NCBI GenBank assembly: GCA_002508545.1
Contig: DAVH01000022.1
Coordinates: 55,652 to 87,329, forward strand
Source of the DNA: Methanomassiliicoccus sp. UBA6
GTDB taxonomy: Archaea; Thermoplasmatota; Thermoplasmata; Methanomassiliicoccales; Methanomassiliicoccaceae
Length of the DNA: 31,678 nucleotides
Reading direction: 5' to 3'
Shown here: positions 1-7,366 of the stretch, one piece after another
Layout of the letters: each line of letters begins with the position of its first letter
Numbering within the stretch: the stretch's first letter is position 1
Program-made: the position numbers and the translations under genes
The notes under the pieces: generated by a model
Seen by the model: only the letters and a program-made list of their open reading frames with translations
The model's database searches: none
Told to the model about the DNA's origin: nothing

Positions 1-259
1 GGGCGGTGATGCGGCGGGACAGCGTCGCCGGGCCGATATAGCGGTCCGGGCAGTGCACCGGCACCACTCCCAGGTCGAAATGCTCGGCCGGCGCATCGTT
101 GAGAACACGCACCCCGGCGGCAGCGAGGGCGTCCTTGGCACCGGCCGTCGCAGTACGATATATGTCCACGGCAGTTACACTACTGCCCTTGGACGCGAAC
201 TCCCGTGCCAGGACCTCACCGCCGTGGGTGAGGTCCAGCACCAGGACCCTTGCGTTCAT
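1..259 (-). CDS. cfbE: Coenzyme F430 synthetase-like (Mur ligase family), N-terminal part, runs off the window
   Basis: Only the first 86 codons are in the window; the gene continues past base 1. The protein begins with a Rossmann-like strand, VLVLDLTHGG, followed by a second strand VTAVDIY and later VVPVHCPD. My recollection of CfbE, the Mur-ligase-like enzyme that closes the last ring of F430 from 15,17(3)-seco-F430-17(3)-acid, is that it opens with a DxTHGG motif like this. The ATG lies two bases after the cfbA stop codon, so the two genes form one operon. The other F430 genes (cfbB, cfbC, cfbD) may lie beyond the left edge. The call rests on a short N-terminus plus context, so a different Mur-ligase-like or Rossmann protein cannot be excluded. 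Confidence 0.62.
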   Translation of the reverse strand, partial: MNARVLVLDLTHGGEVLAREFASKGSSVTAVDIYRTATAGAKDALAAAGVRVLNDAPAEHFDLGVVPVHCPDRYIGPATLSRRITA

Positions 260-261
260 GC

Positions 262-660
262 CTATGCCTGCTTCATCCGGGACCTGACCCTGTCTGCCAG
301 GATCTGGGCGATGCGGTCATCGTCGCCGATGGGCTCGCAGTAGCGGAGGGTCACGGTCTTCCCGTCCACTATCATCTTGGCCTCCCGCGCGCCCTTCTCC
401 AGGCCGATCTCTCCGGGTATGTCCACGGTGAGGTGGATCCCCGACGCGAGGAAGCAGGGCTGAACGTAGATCGTGTCCACGCCCTGGTCGACGAGCGTCC
501 TGATCCCGGTCTTGATGTCCGGCTCGTTCAGCTGCATGAACGCCGCGGTCACCGGACCGAACTCGTTCATCTTGGCCATCTTGGCCGCCGTGTTGACGAC
601 CAGGTCCTTGTTGAACTGCAGCTTGCTTCCGTGGCCTACTACAAGTACTCCTGTCTTCAT
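262..660 (-). CDS. cfbA: Sirohydrochlorin nickel/cobalt chelatase, short CbiX type
   Basis: A 132-residue protein, the size of the short archaeal CbiX/CfbA chelatases, which work as homodimers. It inserts Ni2+ into sirohydrochlorin for F430 and can insert Co2+ for cobalamin. The family motif VGHGSK starts near residue 7 and supplies one metal-binding histidine. A second conserved histidine is in GIHLTVDIP near residue 75. The ATG at 660 was chosen because MKTGVLVVGHGS is the normal family N-terminus; the frame stays open upstream to 804 but that extension resembles nothing. GGGGAT lies about 8 bases before the ATG. It is the only chelatase in the window, so it probably serves both the nickel and cobalt branches. 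It stops with TAG, two bases before cfbE. Confidence 0.9.
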   Translation of the reverse strand: MKTGVLVVGHGSKLQFNKDLVVNTAAKMAKMNEFGPVTAAFMQLNEPDIKTGIRTLVDQGVDTIYVQPCFLASGIHLTVDIPGEIGLEKGAREAKMIVDGKTVTLRYCEPIGDDDRIAQILADRVRSRMKQA

Positions 661-718
661 ATTCGAAATCCCCTTGTCACTGACCGCAGAGGCGGTCGGG
701 CAGGTATCGGACCCATCC

Positions 719-733
719 CTAATTAACCTTTTA
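719..733 (-). promoter_or_regulatory. Probable TATA region for cfbA
   Basis: On the minus strand this AT-rich stretch reads TAAAAGGTTAATTA. It lies about 65 bases before the cfbA ATG, which predicts a transcript start near 700 and a leader of about 40 bases containing the GGGGAT ribosome-binding sequence. It was assigned by position and composition only. Confidence 0.45.
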
Positions 734-773
734 TCCGTCCGATGCCAGGAAATCCAGCCGAGCGGGGGGAGCA

Positions 774-791
774 GTTGGATGATACATCCAA
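774..791. promoter_or_regulatory. Operator-like palindrome GTTGGAT/ATCCAA, site 1
   Basis: GTTGGATGATACATCCAA contains two perfect 6-bp arms, TTGGAT and ATCCAA, five bases apart. It sits between the divergent cfbA and sirC genes and its right arm runs straight into the TATA-like AATATATAGG, so a bound protein would touch the sirC-hem promoter directly. Near-identical sequences occur at 14442-14459, 14471-14488 and 28888-28905, all in promoters of tetrapyrrole genes. No regulator can be assigned from this window. Confidence 0.75.
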
Positions 792-800
792 ATATATAGG
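790..800 (+). promoter_or_regulatory. TATA box for the sirC-hem operon
   Basis: AAATATATAGG is a strong archaeal TATA candidate about 57 bases before the sirC ATG. It predicts a transcript start near 820 and a leader of about 30 bases that includes GGGGAT at 841-846, five bases before the ATG. A second AT-rich candidate, TTTATCTTATC, begins at 804. Confidence 0.6.
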
Positions 801-851
801 GCATTTATCTTATCTACCTACGGAGATACCGTCCCGACAAGGGGATAGAGC

Positions 852-1460
852 ATGCTACCGCTATGGTTCGATCTAAGTAGCCGGAAGGCCGTCGTCTTCG
901 GCGGGGGCGAGGTAGGCCGCAGGAAGGCGAACTATCTAGCTTCGGAGGCCGAGGTCGTCGTCGTATCCCGCGAGTTCGTCGACGGTTTCCTGCCGTCGGT
1001 CACGCTGCGTCGGGGGAACGTGGAAGAGAGCTTGCAGGAGATGGTCCGTTGGGCGGACCTGGTCGTCGCCGCGACGAACGATCCGGGACTGAACGGCATC
1101 ATCGCCGAGGAGGCGGCCCGGCAGGGCAGGTTCTGCAACCGGGCCGATGGGCTCTCGACCTTTCTCATACCGTCGGTGGTGGAGCGGGAGAACTACAAGG
1201 TGGCGGTATCCACCGAGGGACGGAGCCCCGGCATGTCCAAGTTCCTCAGGCAGGAGCTGGACCGTCTTCTGGACCGACGATACGATCGCATGGTGGCGCT
1301 GCAGGAGGACCTCAGGAGGGCGGCGAAGGAGGCGGTGCCGTCGCAGAGGGAGCGCGAGGAGCGGCTGTGGGAGGTGCTCCAGGACAGCGGGGTCTGGAGC
1401 GCGCTGGAGAGCGACGCGGGAAAGGCCAGGGAACTGGCGATGCGCATCGTGGTGAGGTAG
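852..1460 (+). CDS. sirC: Precorrin-2 dehydrogenase (siroheme synthase N-domain type)
   Basis: A 202-residue SirC/Met8p-like protein that oxidises precorrin-2 to sirohydrochlorin with NAD+, in the cytoplasm. Sirohydrochlorin is the substrate of the cfbA chelatase and the branch point to F430 and cobalamin. The sequence shows the family opening LPLWFDLSSRKAVVFGGGEVGRRKA, whose GGGEVG is the NAD-binding loop (about residues 17-22). It then has VVAATNDPGLN with the conserved Asp, and a basic helical C-terminus. There is no methyltransferase domain; that activity is encoded separately five genes downstream. The ATG follows GGGGAT by five bases. Its TAG stop touches the hemA ATG with no gap and in the same reading frame. 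Confidence 0.9.
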   Translation: MLPLWFDLSSRKAVVFGGGEVGRRKANYLASEAEVVVVSREFVDGFLPSVTLRRGNVEESLQEMVRWADLVVAATNDPGLNGIIAEEAARQGRFCNRADGLSTFLIPSVVERENYKVAVSTEGRSPGMSKFLRQELDRLLDRRYDRMVALQEDLRRAAKEAVPSQREREERLWEVLQDSGVWSALESDAGKARELAMRIVVR

Positions 1461-2738
1461 ATGGACTCGATAATAAGCGCGCACATCACCCATAAGCAGG
1501 CCCTTATGGCGGACATCGAGAGGCTGGGGGAGCTGGAGCCGTCCAAGCTCATGGCCGCAGGGATCGCCCTCCCCGGGGCGAGCGAGTGCATCGCCCTCCG
1601 GACCTGCAACCGCGTCGAGATCTATCTGGCCACAAGCGACATCAACGCCACCCGGAGGGGCCTGGAGGATCTCATCAACGGCCTGGTGCCCTTCGACATC
1701 GAGCAGAACCTGGTGCAGTACCTGACCGGCAGGGACTCGGTGAGGCACATCCTGCGGGTCGCCAGCGGCCTGGAGTCGATGATCATCGGGGAGGACCAGA
1801 TCCAGTTCCAGGTGAAGGAGGCGTTCGAGCGCGCCGAGCGCGAGGGAATGGTCGGCCCGATGCTCTCGATCGTATTCCGCAAGGCCATTTCCGTCGGCAA
1901 GAAGGTCAGGAGCGAGACCAGGGTGAACAAGGGCTGTGTCTCCATCGGCACCGCCGCGGTGGAGCTGGCCGAGGAGAAGCTGGGCACCCTGGCGGACAAG
2001 AACATCCTGGTGGTGGGGGCGGGGGAGATGGCCACCCTCATCGCCAAGCACCTCGTCGGCAAGGGGCCGAGGGCGGTGATCGTCTCCAACCGCACCTACT
2101 CCCGGGCGGTGGAGCTCGCCTGGGTCCTCAACGGGAAGGCGGTCCGGTTCGACGGCTTCGTCCACTTCATGGCCCAGGCCGACGTTGTACTGGTGGCGAC
2201 CTCCGCGACCCATATGGTCGTGACCAAGAGGCATGTGGAGGACGCGGTCGCCCTCCGCGAGCCGAAGGGCGGGCTCATCATCATCGACGTCTCCTTCCCG
2301 CGCAACGTGGAGAGCGAGGTCACCGAGGTCCCCGGGGTCGAGCTGTACGACATCGATGGCCTGAGGGGCAAGGCGGAGGAGAACCTCCTGAAGCGCCGCG
2401 CCGAGATCAGGAACGCGGAGAAGATCATCGCCATGGAGCTGGAATCTTTGGGAGCGCGGATCAAGGAGATGAGGGCGGACGCGCTCCTCGGGCGGCTGTA
2501 CGGCAAGTACGCGGAGATGAAGGAGCGGGAGGTGCGCAAGGCGCTGAACCGGCTGTCCTCGGGCCGTGAACCGGTGGAGGAGGTCCTCCAGGACCTGGCG
2601 GACGTGATGACCCGCAAGTTCCTCGCCGATCCCACCGAGGTGCTGAAGGGCGCCTGCCGGGAGGGCGACGAGGAGATACTCGAGATCGTTCAGGACATCT
2701 TCAGATTGGATGGTGTGGTACATGTTCCCAGCAAGTAG
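1461..2738 (+). CDS. hemA: Glutamyl-tRNA reductase
   Basis: A 425-residue enzyme that reduces glutamyl-tRNA(Glu) with NADPH to glutamate-1-semialdehyde, the first committed step of C5-pathway tetrapyrrole synthesis. The catalytic cysteine is Cys49 in the motif ALRTCNRVEIY. It is followed by the conserved GLESMIIGEDQIQFQVKEA region (about residues 104-122). The NADPH-binding domain has VVGAGEMATLIAKHL, and the C-terminal helical dimerisation domain is complete. The ATG directly follows the sirC stop codon. The last 17 bases overlap the chosen start of hemB. It ends with TAG. Confidence 0.97.
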   Translation: MDSIISAHITHKQALMADIERLGELEPSKLMAAGIALPGASECIALRTCNRVEIYLATSDINATRRGLEDLINGLVPFDIEQNLVQYLTGRDSVRHILRVASGLESMIIGEDQIQFQVKEAFERAEREGMVGPMLSIVFRKAISVGKKVRSETRVNKGCVSIGTAAVELAEEKLGTLADKNILVVGAGEMATLIAKHLVGKGPRAVIVSNRTYSRAVELAWVLNGKAVRFDGFVHFMAQADVVLVATSATHMVVTKRHVEDAVALREPKGGLIIIDVSFPRNVESEVTEVPGVELYDIDGLRGKAEENLLKRRAEIRNAEKIIAMELESLGARIKEMRADALLGRLYGKYAEMKEREVRKALNRLSSGREPVEEVLQDLADVMTRKFLADPTEVLKGACREGDEEILEIVQDIFRLDGVVHVPSK

Positions 2739-3696
2739 GGCCCGCAGGTTGCGGTCCAGCTCGGCCGTGAGGGGCCTGGTGAGGGAGACGGAGCTCGATG
2801 TCCGCGACCTCGTCTGCCCGATGTTCGTCAACGAGAGCCTCAACGCTCCCAGGGAGATCAGCTCAATGCCCGGGGTGAGCGCGTTGCCTTTGTCCCATGT
2901 GGGCAGGGAGGCGGAGGCCGTGAGCGGCCTGGGGATCCCGGCGGTGCTGCTGTTCGGCGTGCCCCGGGTCAAGGACGCCCGGGGCAGCGGGGCGTGGGAC
3001 GAGCAGGGCGTGACCCAGAAGGCGATCCGCGAGATCAAAGCCTCGTCGGACGTCCTGGTCATCGCCGACCTGTGCCTGTGCGAGTACACCGACCACGGCC
3101 ACTGCGGAGTACTTCGGGACGGCGCGGTGGACAACGACTCGACGCTGGAGCTGTACGGCCTCACCGCCATCAGCCAGGCCGAGGCCGGCGCGGACATGAT
3201 CGCCCCGTCGGGCATGATGGACGGCCAGGTGGCGATGATCCGGGAAGCGCTGGACGATGCCGGCTTCGAGAACGTGCCCATAATGTCCTACGCCGCCAAG
3301 TACGCCTCGGCGTTCTACGGGCCGTTCCGGGAGGCCGCCGAGAGCGCCCCCCGCAGCGGGGACCGGAGGACCCACCAGATGGACCCCGCCAACGCGAAGG
3401 AGGCGCTGAGGGAGATGCGCCTGGACGTTGCGGAGGGCGCTGATATCCTGATGGTGAAGCCCGCGCTGCCGTACCTGGACATCATCCGCGAGGCGAGGAG
3501 GGAGTTCGACCTGCCCATCGCCGCGTACAACGTCAGCGGGGAGTACTCGATGCTCAAGGCCGCCGCGGCCAACGGGTGGATCGACCACGACCGGGCGATG
3601 ATGGAGGCGCTGGGGTCGATCAAGCGGGCCGGCGCGGACATAATCATCACCTACTTCGCCAAGGAGGCGGCCGCGCTGCTGGAGGGAGAGCGATGA
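2722..3696 (+). CDS. hemB: Porphobilinogen synthase (delta-aminolevulinic acid dehydratase)
   Basis: A 324-residue enzyme that condenses two 5-aminolevulinate molecules into porphobilinogen. The two catalytic lysines are Lys193 (MSYAAKYASAFYGPF) and Lys246 (DILMVKPALPYLDI). The metal site DLCLCEYTDHGHCG carries Cys118, Cys120 and Cys128, which marks the zinc-dependent form. I chose the ATG at 2722 because MFPASRARRLR matches the family N-terminus. An in-frame ATG at 2710 would add four residues (MVWY). Either start lies inside the end of hemA, so translation is probably coupled. The stop codon overlaps the hemL ATG (ATGA). Confidence 0.96.
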   Translation: MFPASRARRLRSSSAVRGLVRETELDVRDLVCPMFVNESLNAPREISSMPGVSALPLSHVGREAEAVSGLGIPAVLLFGVPRVKDARGSGAWDEQGVTQKAIREIKASSDVLVIADLCLCEYTDHGHCGVLRDGAVDNDSTLELYGLTAISQAEAGADMIAPSGMMDGQVAMIREALDDAGFENVPIMSYAAKYASAFYGPFREAAESAPRSGDRRTHQMDPANAKEALREMRLDVAEGADILMVKPALPYLDIIREARREFDLPIAAYNVSGEYSMLKAAAANGWIDHDRAMMEALGSIKRAGADIIITYFAKEAAALLEGER

Positions 3697-4967
3697 GCGA
3701 CCGGTCCAGGCAGTTGTACGAGGAGGCGAGCAAGCTCATGCCCGGCGGGGTGTCCTCGCCGGTGCGGGCCTTCCGCCCCTATCCCCGGTACATCTCCCGC
3801 GGCAAGGGCTCGCGCATCTTCGATGTCGACGGCCGGGAATACATCGATCACTGCATGGCCTTCGGCCCGCTGATCCTCGGGCACGCCCACCCTTCGGTGG
3901 TCCGCGCCGTCCAGGAGCAGGCGGAGAGCGGCACGCTGTACGGCGCGCCGGTGGAGGACGAGGTCCGCTTCGCCGAGGCCATCGTTCGTAATTATCCATC
4001 GATCGAGATGCTGCGGGTGGTGAGCACCGGCACCGAAGCGACGATGCACGCTCTCCGCCTCGCTCGCGGGTACACCGGTCGCAGTAAGGTGCTCAAGTTC
4101 GAGGGTTGCTTCCACGGCGCCCACGACGCCGTCCTGGTCAAGGCCGGTTCGGGCGCGACGACGCATAGCGCGCCGAACTCGCTCGGCGTACTGGAGGAGG
4201 TCGCCCGGAACACTCTCCTCGCGTTATACAACGACCTTTCCTCGGCCGCGAGCGCCCTCGACGCCAACAAGGGAGAGGTCGCCGCGATCATCGTCGAGCC
4301 GGTGATGGGCAACATCGGCCCGGTGCTTCCCCGGGAGGGCTTCTTGCAGGGACTGAGGGACCTGGCGACCGAGCACGGTGCGCTGCTCATCTTCGACGAG
4401 GTCATCACCGGCTTCCGGCTCAGCATGGGAGGCGCGCAGCGCCTCTTCGGCGTCACGCCGGACATCACCACCCTGGGCAAGATCGCCGGGGGCGGAATGC
4501 CCATCGGCGTGTTCGGCGCCTCGCGGGAGATCATGGAGATGGTCTCGCCGATGGGGAAGGTCTACCAGGCGGGGACCTTCTCCGGGAACCCCATGTCCCT
4601 GGCCGCCGGGCTTGCCACGATAAAAGAGCTCGAGGCCCAGGGGCATGATGGTCTCGACCGGAAGGGCGACCTGCTCCGCCGGGGCCTGAGCGAGGCGCTG
4701 CGGGGCAGCAAGGTCCCGCACCAGGTGGCCGGCATCGGCTCGATGTTCCAGCTCTTCCTCTCCTCCCGCCCCGTCATCAACTACCGGGACGCCCTGGGCA
4801 CGGACACCGCGCTGTTCGACCGGATGTTCCTCAGGCTTCTGGACAAGGGCGTCTACCTGGCGCCGTCGCAGTTCGAGACGAATTTCCTCTCCACCGCGCA
4901 CAGCGAGGAGGACGTCCGCCGGGTCGTGGACGCCATCGCCGAGGCCCTTGCCGAGGTATCATCATGA
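3693..4967 (+). CDS. hemL: Glutamate-1-semialdehyde 2,1-aminomutase
   Basis: A 424-residue PLP-dependent class III aminotransferase-fold enzyme that converts glutamate-1-semialdehyde to 5-aminolevulinate. The PLP lysine is Lys263 in TLGKIAGGGMPIG, and the cofactor-binding aspartate is Asp235 in LLIFDEVITGFR. The N-terminus has the family signature LMPGGVSSPVRAF, and GTFSGNPMS is also present. The ATG at 3693 overlaps the hemB stop and is preceded by GGAGGGAGAG, a strong ribosome-binding sequence. The frame is open further upstream inside hemB, but that part is an unrelated shadow. The end overlaps hemC by four bases. Confidence 0.97.
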   Translation: MSDRSRQLYEEASKLMPGGVSSPVRAFRPYPRYISRGKGSRIFDVDGREYIDHCMAFGPLILGHAHPSVVRAVQEQAESGTLYGAPVEDEVRFAEAIVRNYPSIEMLRVVSTGTEATMHALRLARGYTGRSKVLKFEGCFHGAHDAVLVKAGSGATTHSAPNSLGVLEEVARNTLLALYNDLSSAASALDANKGEVAAIIVEPVMGNIGPVLPREGFLQGLRDLATEHGALLIFDEVITGFRLSMGGAQRLFGVTPDITTLGKIAGGGMPIGVFGASREIMEMVSPMGKVYQAGTFSGNPMSLAAGLATIKELEAQGHDGLDRKGDLLRRGLSEALRGSKVPHQVAGIGSMFQLFLSSRPVINYRDALGTDTALFDRMFLRLLDKGVYLAPSQFETNFLSTAHSEEDVRRVVDAIAEALAEVSS

Positions 4968-5854
4968 TCATCGGGACCCGGGGGAGCGCCCTGGCCCTGG
5001 CGCAGACCCGCATCGTGAGTGCTATGCTGGAAGAGCGCTGCCCAGGAGCGAGCATCGAGGTCCGGGAGGTCAAGACCATGGGAGACCGGGTCACCGACCG
5101 CCCCCTCGCCTCCCTGGGCGGGTACGGCGCGTTCACCAAGGAGCTGGACCAGCGCATCGTGGCCGGGGAGATCGACGCCGCGGTCAACAGCCTGAAGGAC
5201 ATGCCCGTGGACCTCACCCCGGGCACCGAGCTGGCGGCGGTGCTGCCGCGCGGCCCGGTGGAGGACGTCCTGCTGTCGAGCATGCCGCTGGACGAGCTGC
5301 CGGCGGGAGCGGTGGTCGGGTCGTCAAGCGTGCGCCGCCGCTCCGTCCTGCTGTGGAAGCGTCCGGACCTCGACGTCCGGGACCTCCGCGGCAACGTGCC
5401 GACCAGGATAAGAAAGTGGAAGAGCGGGGAGTACGACGCTATCGTCCTGGCCCGCGCCGGCCTCGTCCGCCTGGGGATCGATGAGCAGTACCACGTTCTC
5501 GATCCCGAGGTGTTCACCCCGGCGGTCGGACAGGGCGCCATCGCCATCGTGTGCGCCGCAGATAGCGAGCACCTTCCCTGCCTCAGGCTCCTGGACGACC
5601 GAAAGACCAGGACGGAGGTGGAGGCCGAGCGCTTCATCCTGAGGGCGCTGGGGGGCGGCTGCTCGGTGCCCATCGGGGTATGGGCCACGCTGCAGGGCAG
5701 CTGGCTCCGGGTGCGGGGCTCGGTGATCTCCGGACGCTCGTCGGACAACGTGTTCGTAGAACGGGCGGTGCCCCTGGAGAGCATGGAGGAAGGCCTCACG
5801 GCTATCGCCGAGGCCATGCGCCCGGCGGTCGGGGGGTGCGGTCTTGCCCGGTGA
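4964..5854 (+). CDS. hemC: Hydroxymethylbilane synthase (porphobilinogen deaminase)
   Basis: A 296-residue enzyme that polymerises four porphobilinogens into the linear tetrapyrrole hydroxymethylbilane. It starts with the family motif IGTRGSALALAQT. It carries the catalytic aspartate in NSLKDMP (Asp79), the arginine-rich SSVRRRS substrate site, LRGNVPTR, and the dipyrromethane-cofactor cysteine Cys233 in ALGGGCSVPIG. The ATG overlaps the hemL stop (ATGA). The last bases overlap the next gene, which begins at a TTG inside this one. Confidence 0.97.
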   Translation: MIIGTRGSALALAQTRIVSAMLEERCPGASIEVREVKTMGDRVTDRPLASLGGYGAFTKELDQRIVAGEIDAAVNSLKDMPVDLTPGTELAAVLPRGPVEDVLLSSMPLDELPAGAVVGSSSVRRRSVLLWKRPDLDVRDLRGNVPTRIRKWKSGEYDAIVLARAGLVRLGIDEQYHVLDPEVFTPAVGQGAIAIVCAADSEHLPCLRLLDDRKTRTEVEAERFILRALGGGCSVPIGVWATLQGSWLRVRGSVISGRSSDNVFVERAVPLESMEEGLTAIAEAMRPAVGGCGLAR

Positions 5855-6587
5855 GGTGTACCTGGTCGGGGCCGGGCCTGGCGATATCGGCCTCATCACC
5901 GTGCGGGGGATGGAGCTGGTGAGGACCGCGGACGTCATCGTGTACGACCAGCTGGCTAACTCCGAGCTTCTGGGCCATGCCCGCCCGGACGCCAAGCTGA
6001 TCGACGTGGGAAAGCAGGGCGGCCACCATAAGGTGAGGCAGGAAGGTATCAACCGCATCATCGTCGAGGAGGCCCAGGCCGGTCGAACCGTCGTGCGGCT
6101 CAAGGGCGGCGACCCCTTCATGTTCGGGCGCGGGGGCGAGGAGGCGGAGGAGCTCCGGAAGGCCGGGATCGCGGTTCACGTGGTGCCCGGGGTCACGTCG
6201 GCCATCGCCGCCCCCGCCATGGCCGGGATACCGGTCACCCACCGCGACCACGCGCCGATGGTGACCTTCGTCACCGGGCACGAGCGCGATGACCGCCCTG
6301 ACGAGAGGATCGACTGGGGCGTGCTGGCCCGCACCGGCGGTACCATCGTCATCCTCATGGGCATGGCCCACCTGGCGCAGAACATGCGCCGGCTCATGGA
6401 GGGCGGCATGCTCCCGAGCACCCCGGTGGCGGTGGTCCATCGCGGCTCCACCCCGGCGCAGAGGGCGGTCCTGTCCACCCTTGACCGCGTGGCTGAGGAG
6501 TGCGAGCGCCAGAGAGTGGGCTCCCCGGCGGTGGTCGTGGTAGGCGGGGTCGCCTCCCTGCGCGAGGTCCTGGGTGATCTCCTATGA
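5844..6587 (+). CDS. Uroporphyrinogen-III C-methyltransferase (SUMT)
   Basis: A 247-residue SAM-dependent methyltransferase that adds methyl groups at C2 and C7 of uroporphyrinogen III to give precorrin-2, the substrate of SirC. Family motifs are VYLVGAGPGD at the N-terminus, VRLKGGDPFMFGRGGEE, VVPGVTSAIAAPAMAGIPVTHR and FVTGH. It is called cobA in some genomes; I leave the symbol empty to avoid confusion with the adenosyltransferase of the same name. The likely start is TTG at 5844, about five bases after GGGGTG. An in-frame GTG at 5856 is an alternative and would remove four residues. It overlaps hemC by 11 bases and hemD by four. Confidence 0.94.
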   Translation: MPGEVYLVGAGPGDIGLITVRGMELVRTADVIVYDQLANSELLGHARPDAKLIDVGKQGGHHKVRQEGINRIIVEEAQAGRTVVRLKGGDPFMFGRGGEEAEELRKAGIAVHVVPGVTSAIAAPAMAGIPVTHRDHAPMVTFVTGHERDDRPDERIDWGVLARTGGTIVILMGMAHLAQNMRRLMEGGMLPSTPVAVVHRGSTPAQRAVLSTLDRVAEECERQRVGSPAVVVVGGVASLREVLGDLL

Positions 6588-7366
6588 GGCTGGCGGTCAT
6601 GCGGCCGAAGGACAAGCTGGAGGAGTCGATCCTCCTGGCGAGGGAGATGGGCTTCGACGTGGTGGCCGCGTCCCCCCTGCAGATCGAGCCGAACGACGGT
6701 CCGGAGTTCGAGGGCTTCATCAGGGCGGCGAGGAGGGGCGAGGTCGACGTTGCCATCCTCACCTCCTCGACCGGCGTGGAGGCGCTGGCCAGGATGGCCG
6801 AGAGGCATGGCGAGGACGCCCGGGCGCTGCTCAGCTCCGCGCACCGCATCGCCATCGGACCTCTTACCGCGAAGGCCATGAGCGCCCGCGGGATAGAGGT
6901 GGACGCCATTCCCGAGGAGTACTCGTCCGAAGGCCTCGTCCGCCAGATGGGAGGGGGGTTAGCATATAAACGCGTCTACCTGCTGCGCTCCTCCCACGGC
7001 GAGAGGGTTCTCTACGACGGTCTGGCGGAGGCCGGCGCGGAGGTGACCGAGATCGTGCTGTACAACCTGGTACCGGATCCCGACAGCCCGGAAGTGCAGT
7101 ATCTGGTGGCCGAGAGCATGGCCGGGCGGGTGGACGCGTTCGCCTTCTCCTCCTCGCTGTCCGCGGCGTCGTTCATCGAGGCGGCGGAGAGGGCCGCCCC
7201 CCGCGACAAGGTCATCGAGATGCTGAACTCCCGGACCGTGGGCGCCATGGGCGGGCCGACCAGGAAGCGGCTGGAGCAGATGGGCGTCCGCGTGAGCGCG
7301 GTCCCGGCGAACGCGACCTTCCGCGACCTTCTCGAGGCGATAGCGGCCGGACCGAGGACCATCTAG
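6584..7366 (+). CDS. hemD: Uroporphyrinogen-III synthase
   Basis: A 260-residue protein that cyclises hydroxymethylbilane with inversion of ring D to form uroporphyrinogen III. HemD proteins are poorly conserved. The call rests on the length, on patterns such as LTSSTGVEALARM, IAIGPLTAKAM and FSSSLSAASFIEA, on the C-terminal TVGAMGGPTRKRLEQMGV, and on its place as the only missing step of this operon. GGTGATC, an excellent match to the 16S anti-Shine-Dalgarno, lies four bases before the ATG, inside the SUMT gene. The TAG stop shares the four bases CTAG with the stop of the convergent cbiA gene, so the two operons meet end to end without a gap. Confidence 0.9.
   Translation: MRLAVMRPKDKLEESILLAREMGFDVVAASPLQIEPNDGPEFEGFIRAARRGEVDVAILTSSTGVEALARMAERHGEDARALLSSAHRIAIGPLTAKAMSARGIEVDAIPEEYSSEGLVRQMGGGLAYKRVYLLRSSHGERVLYDGLAEAGAEVTEIVLYNLVPDPDSPEVQYLVAESMAGRVDAFAFSSSLSAASFIEAAERAAPRDKVIEMLNSRTVGAMGGPTRKRLEQMGVRVSAVPANATFRDLLEAIAAGPRTI

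Noticed and set aside
936..3281. Very long open frame (781 codons) on the minus strand across sirC, hemA and hemB
   Set aside because: It is antisense to three well-supported genes, its product is low-complexity and rich in Arg, His, Leu and Pro, and long open shadow frames are expected at this GC content.
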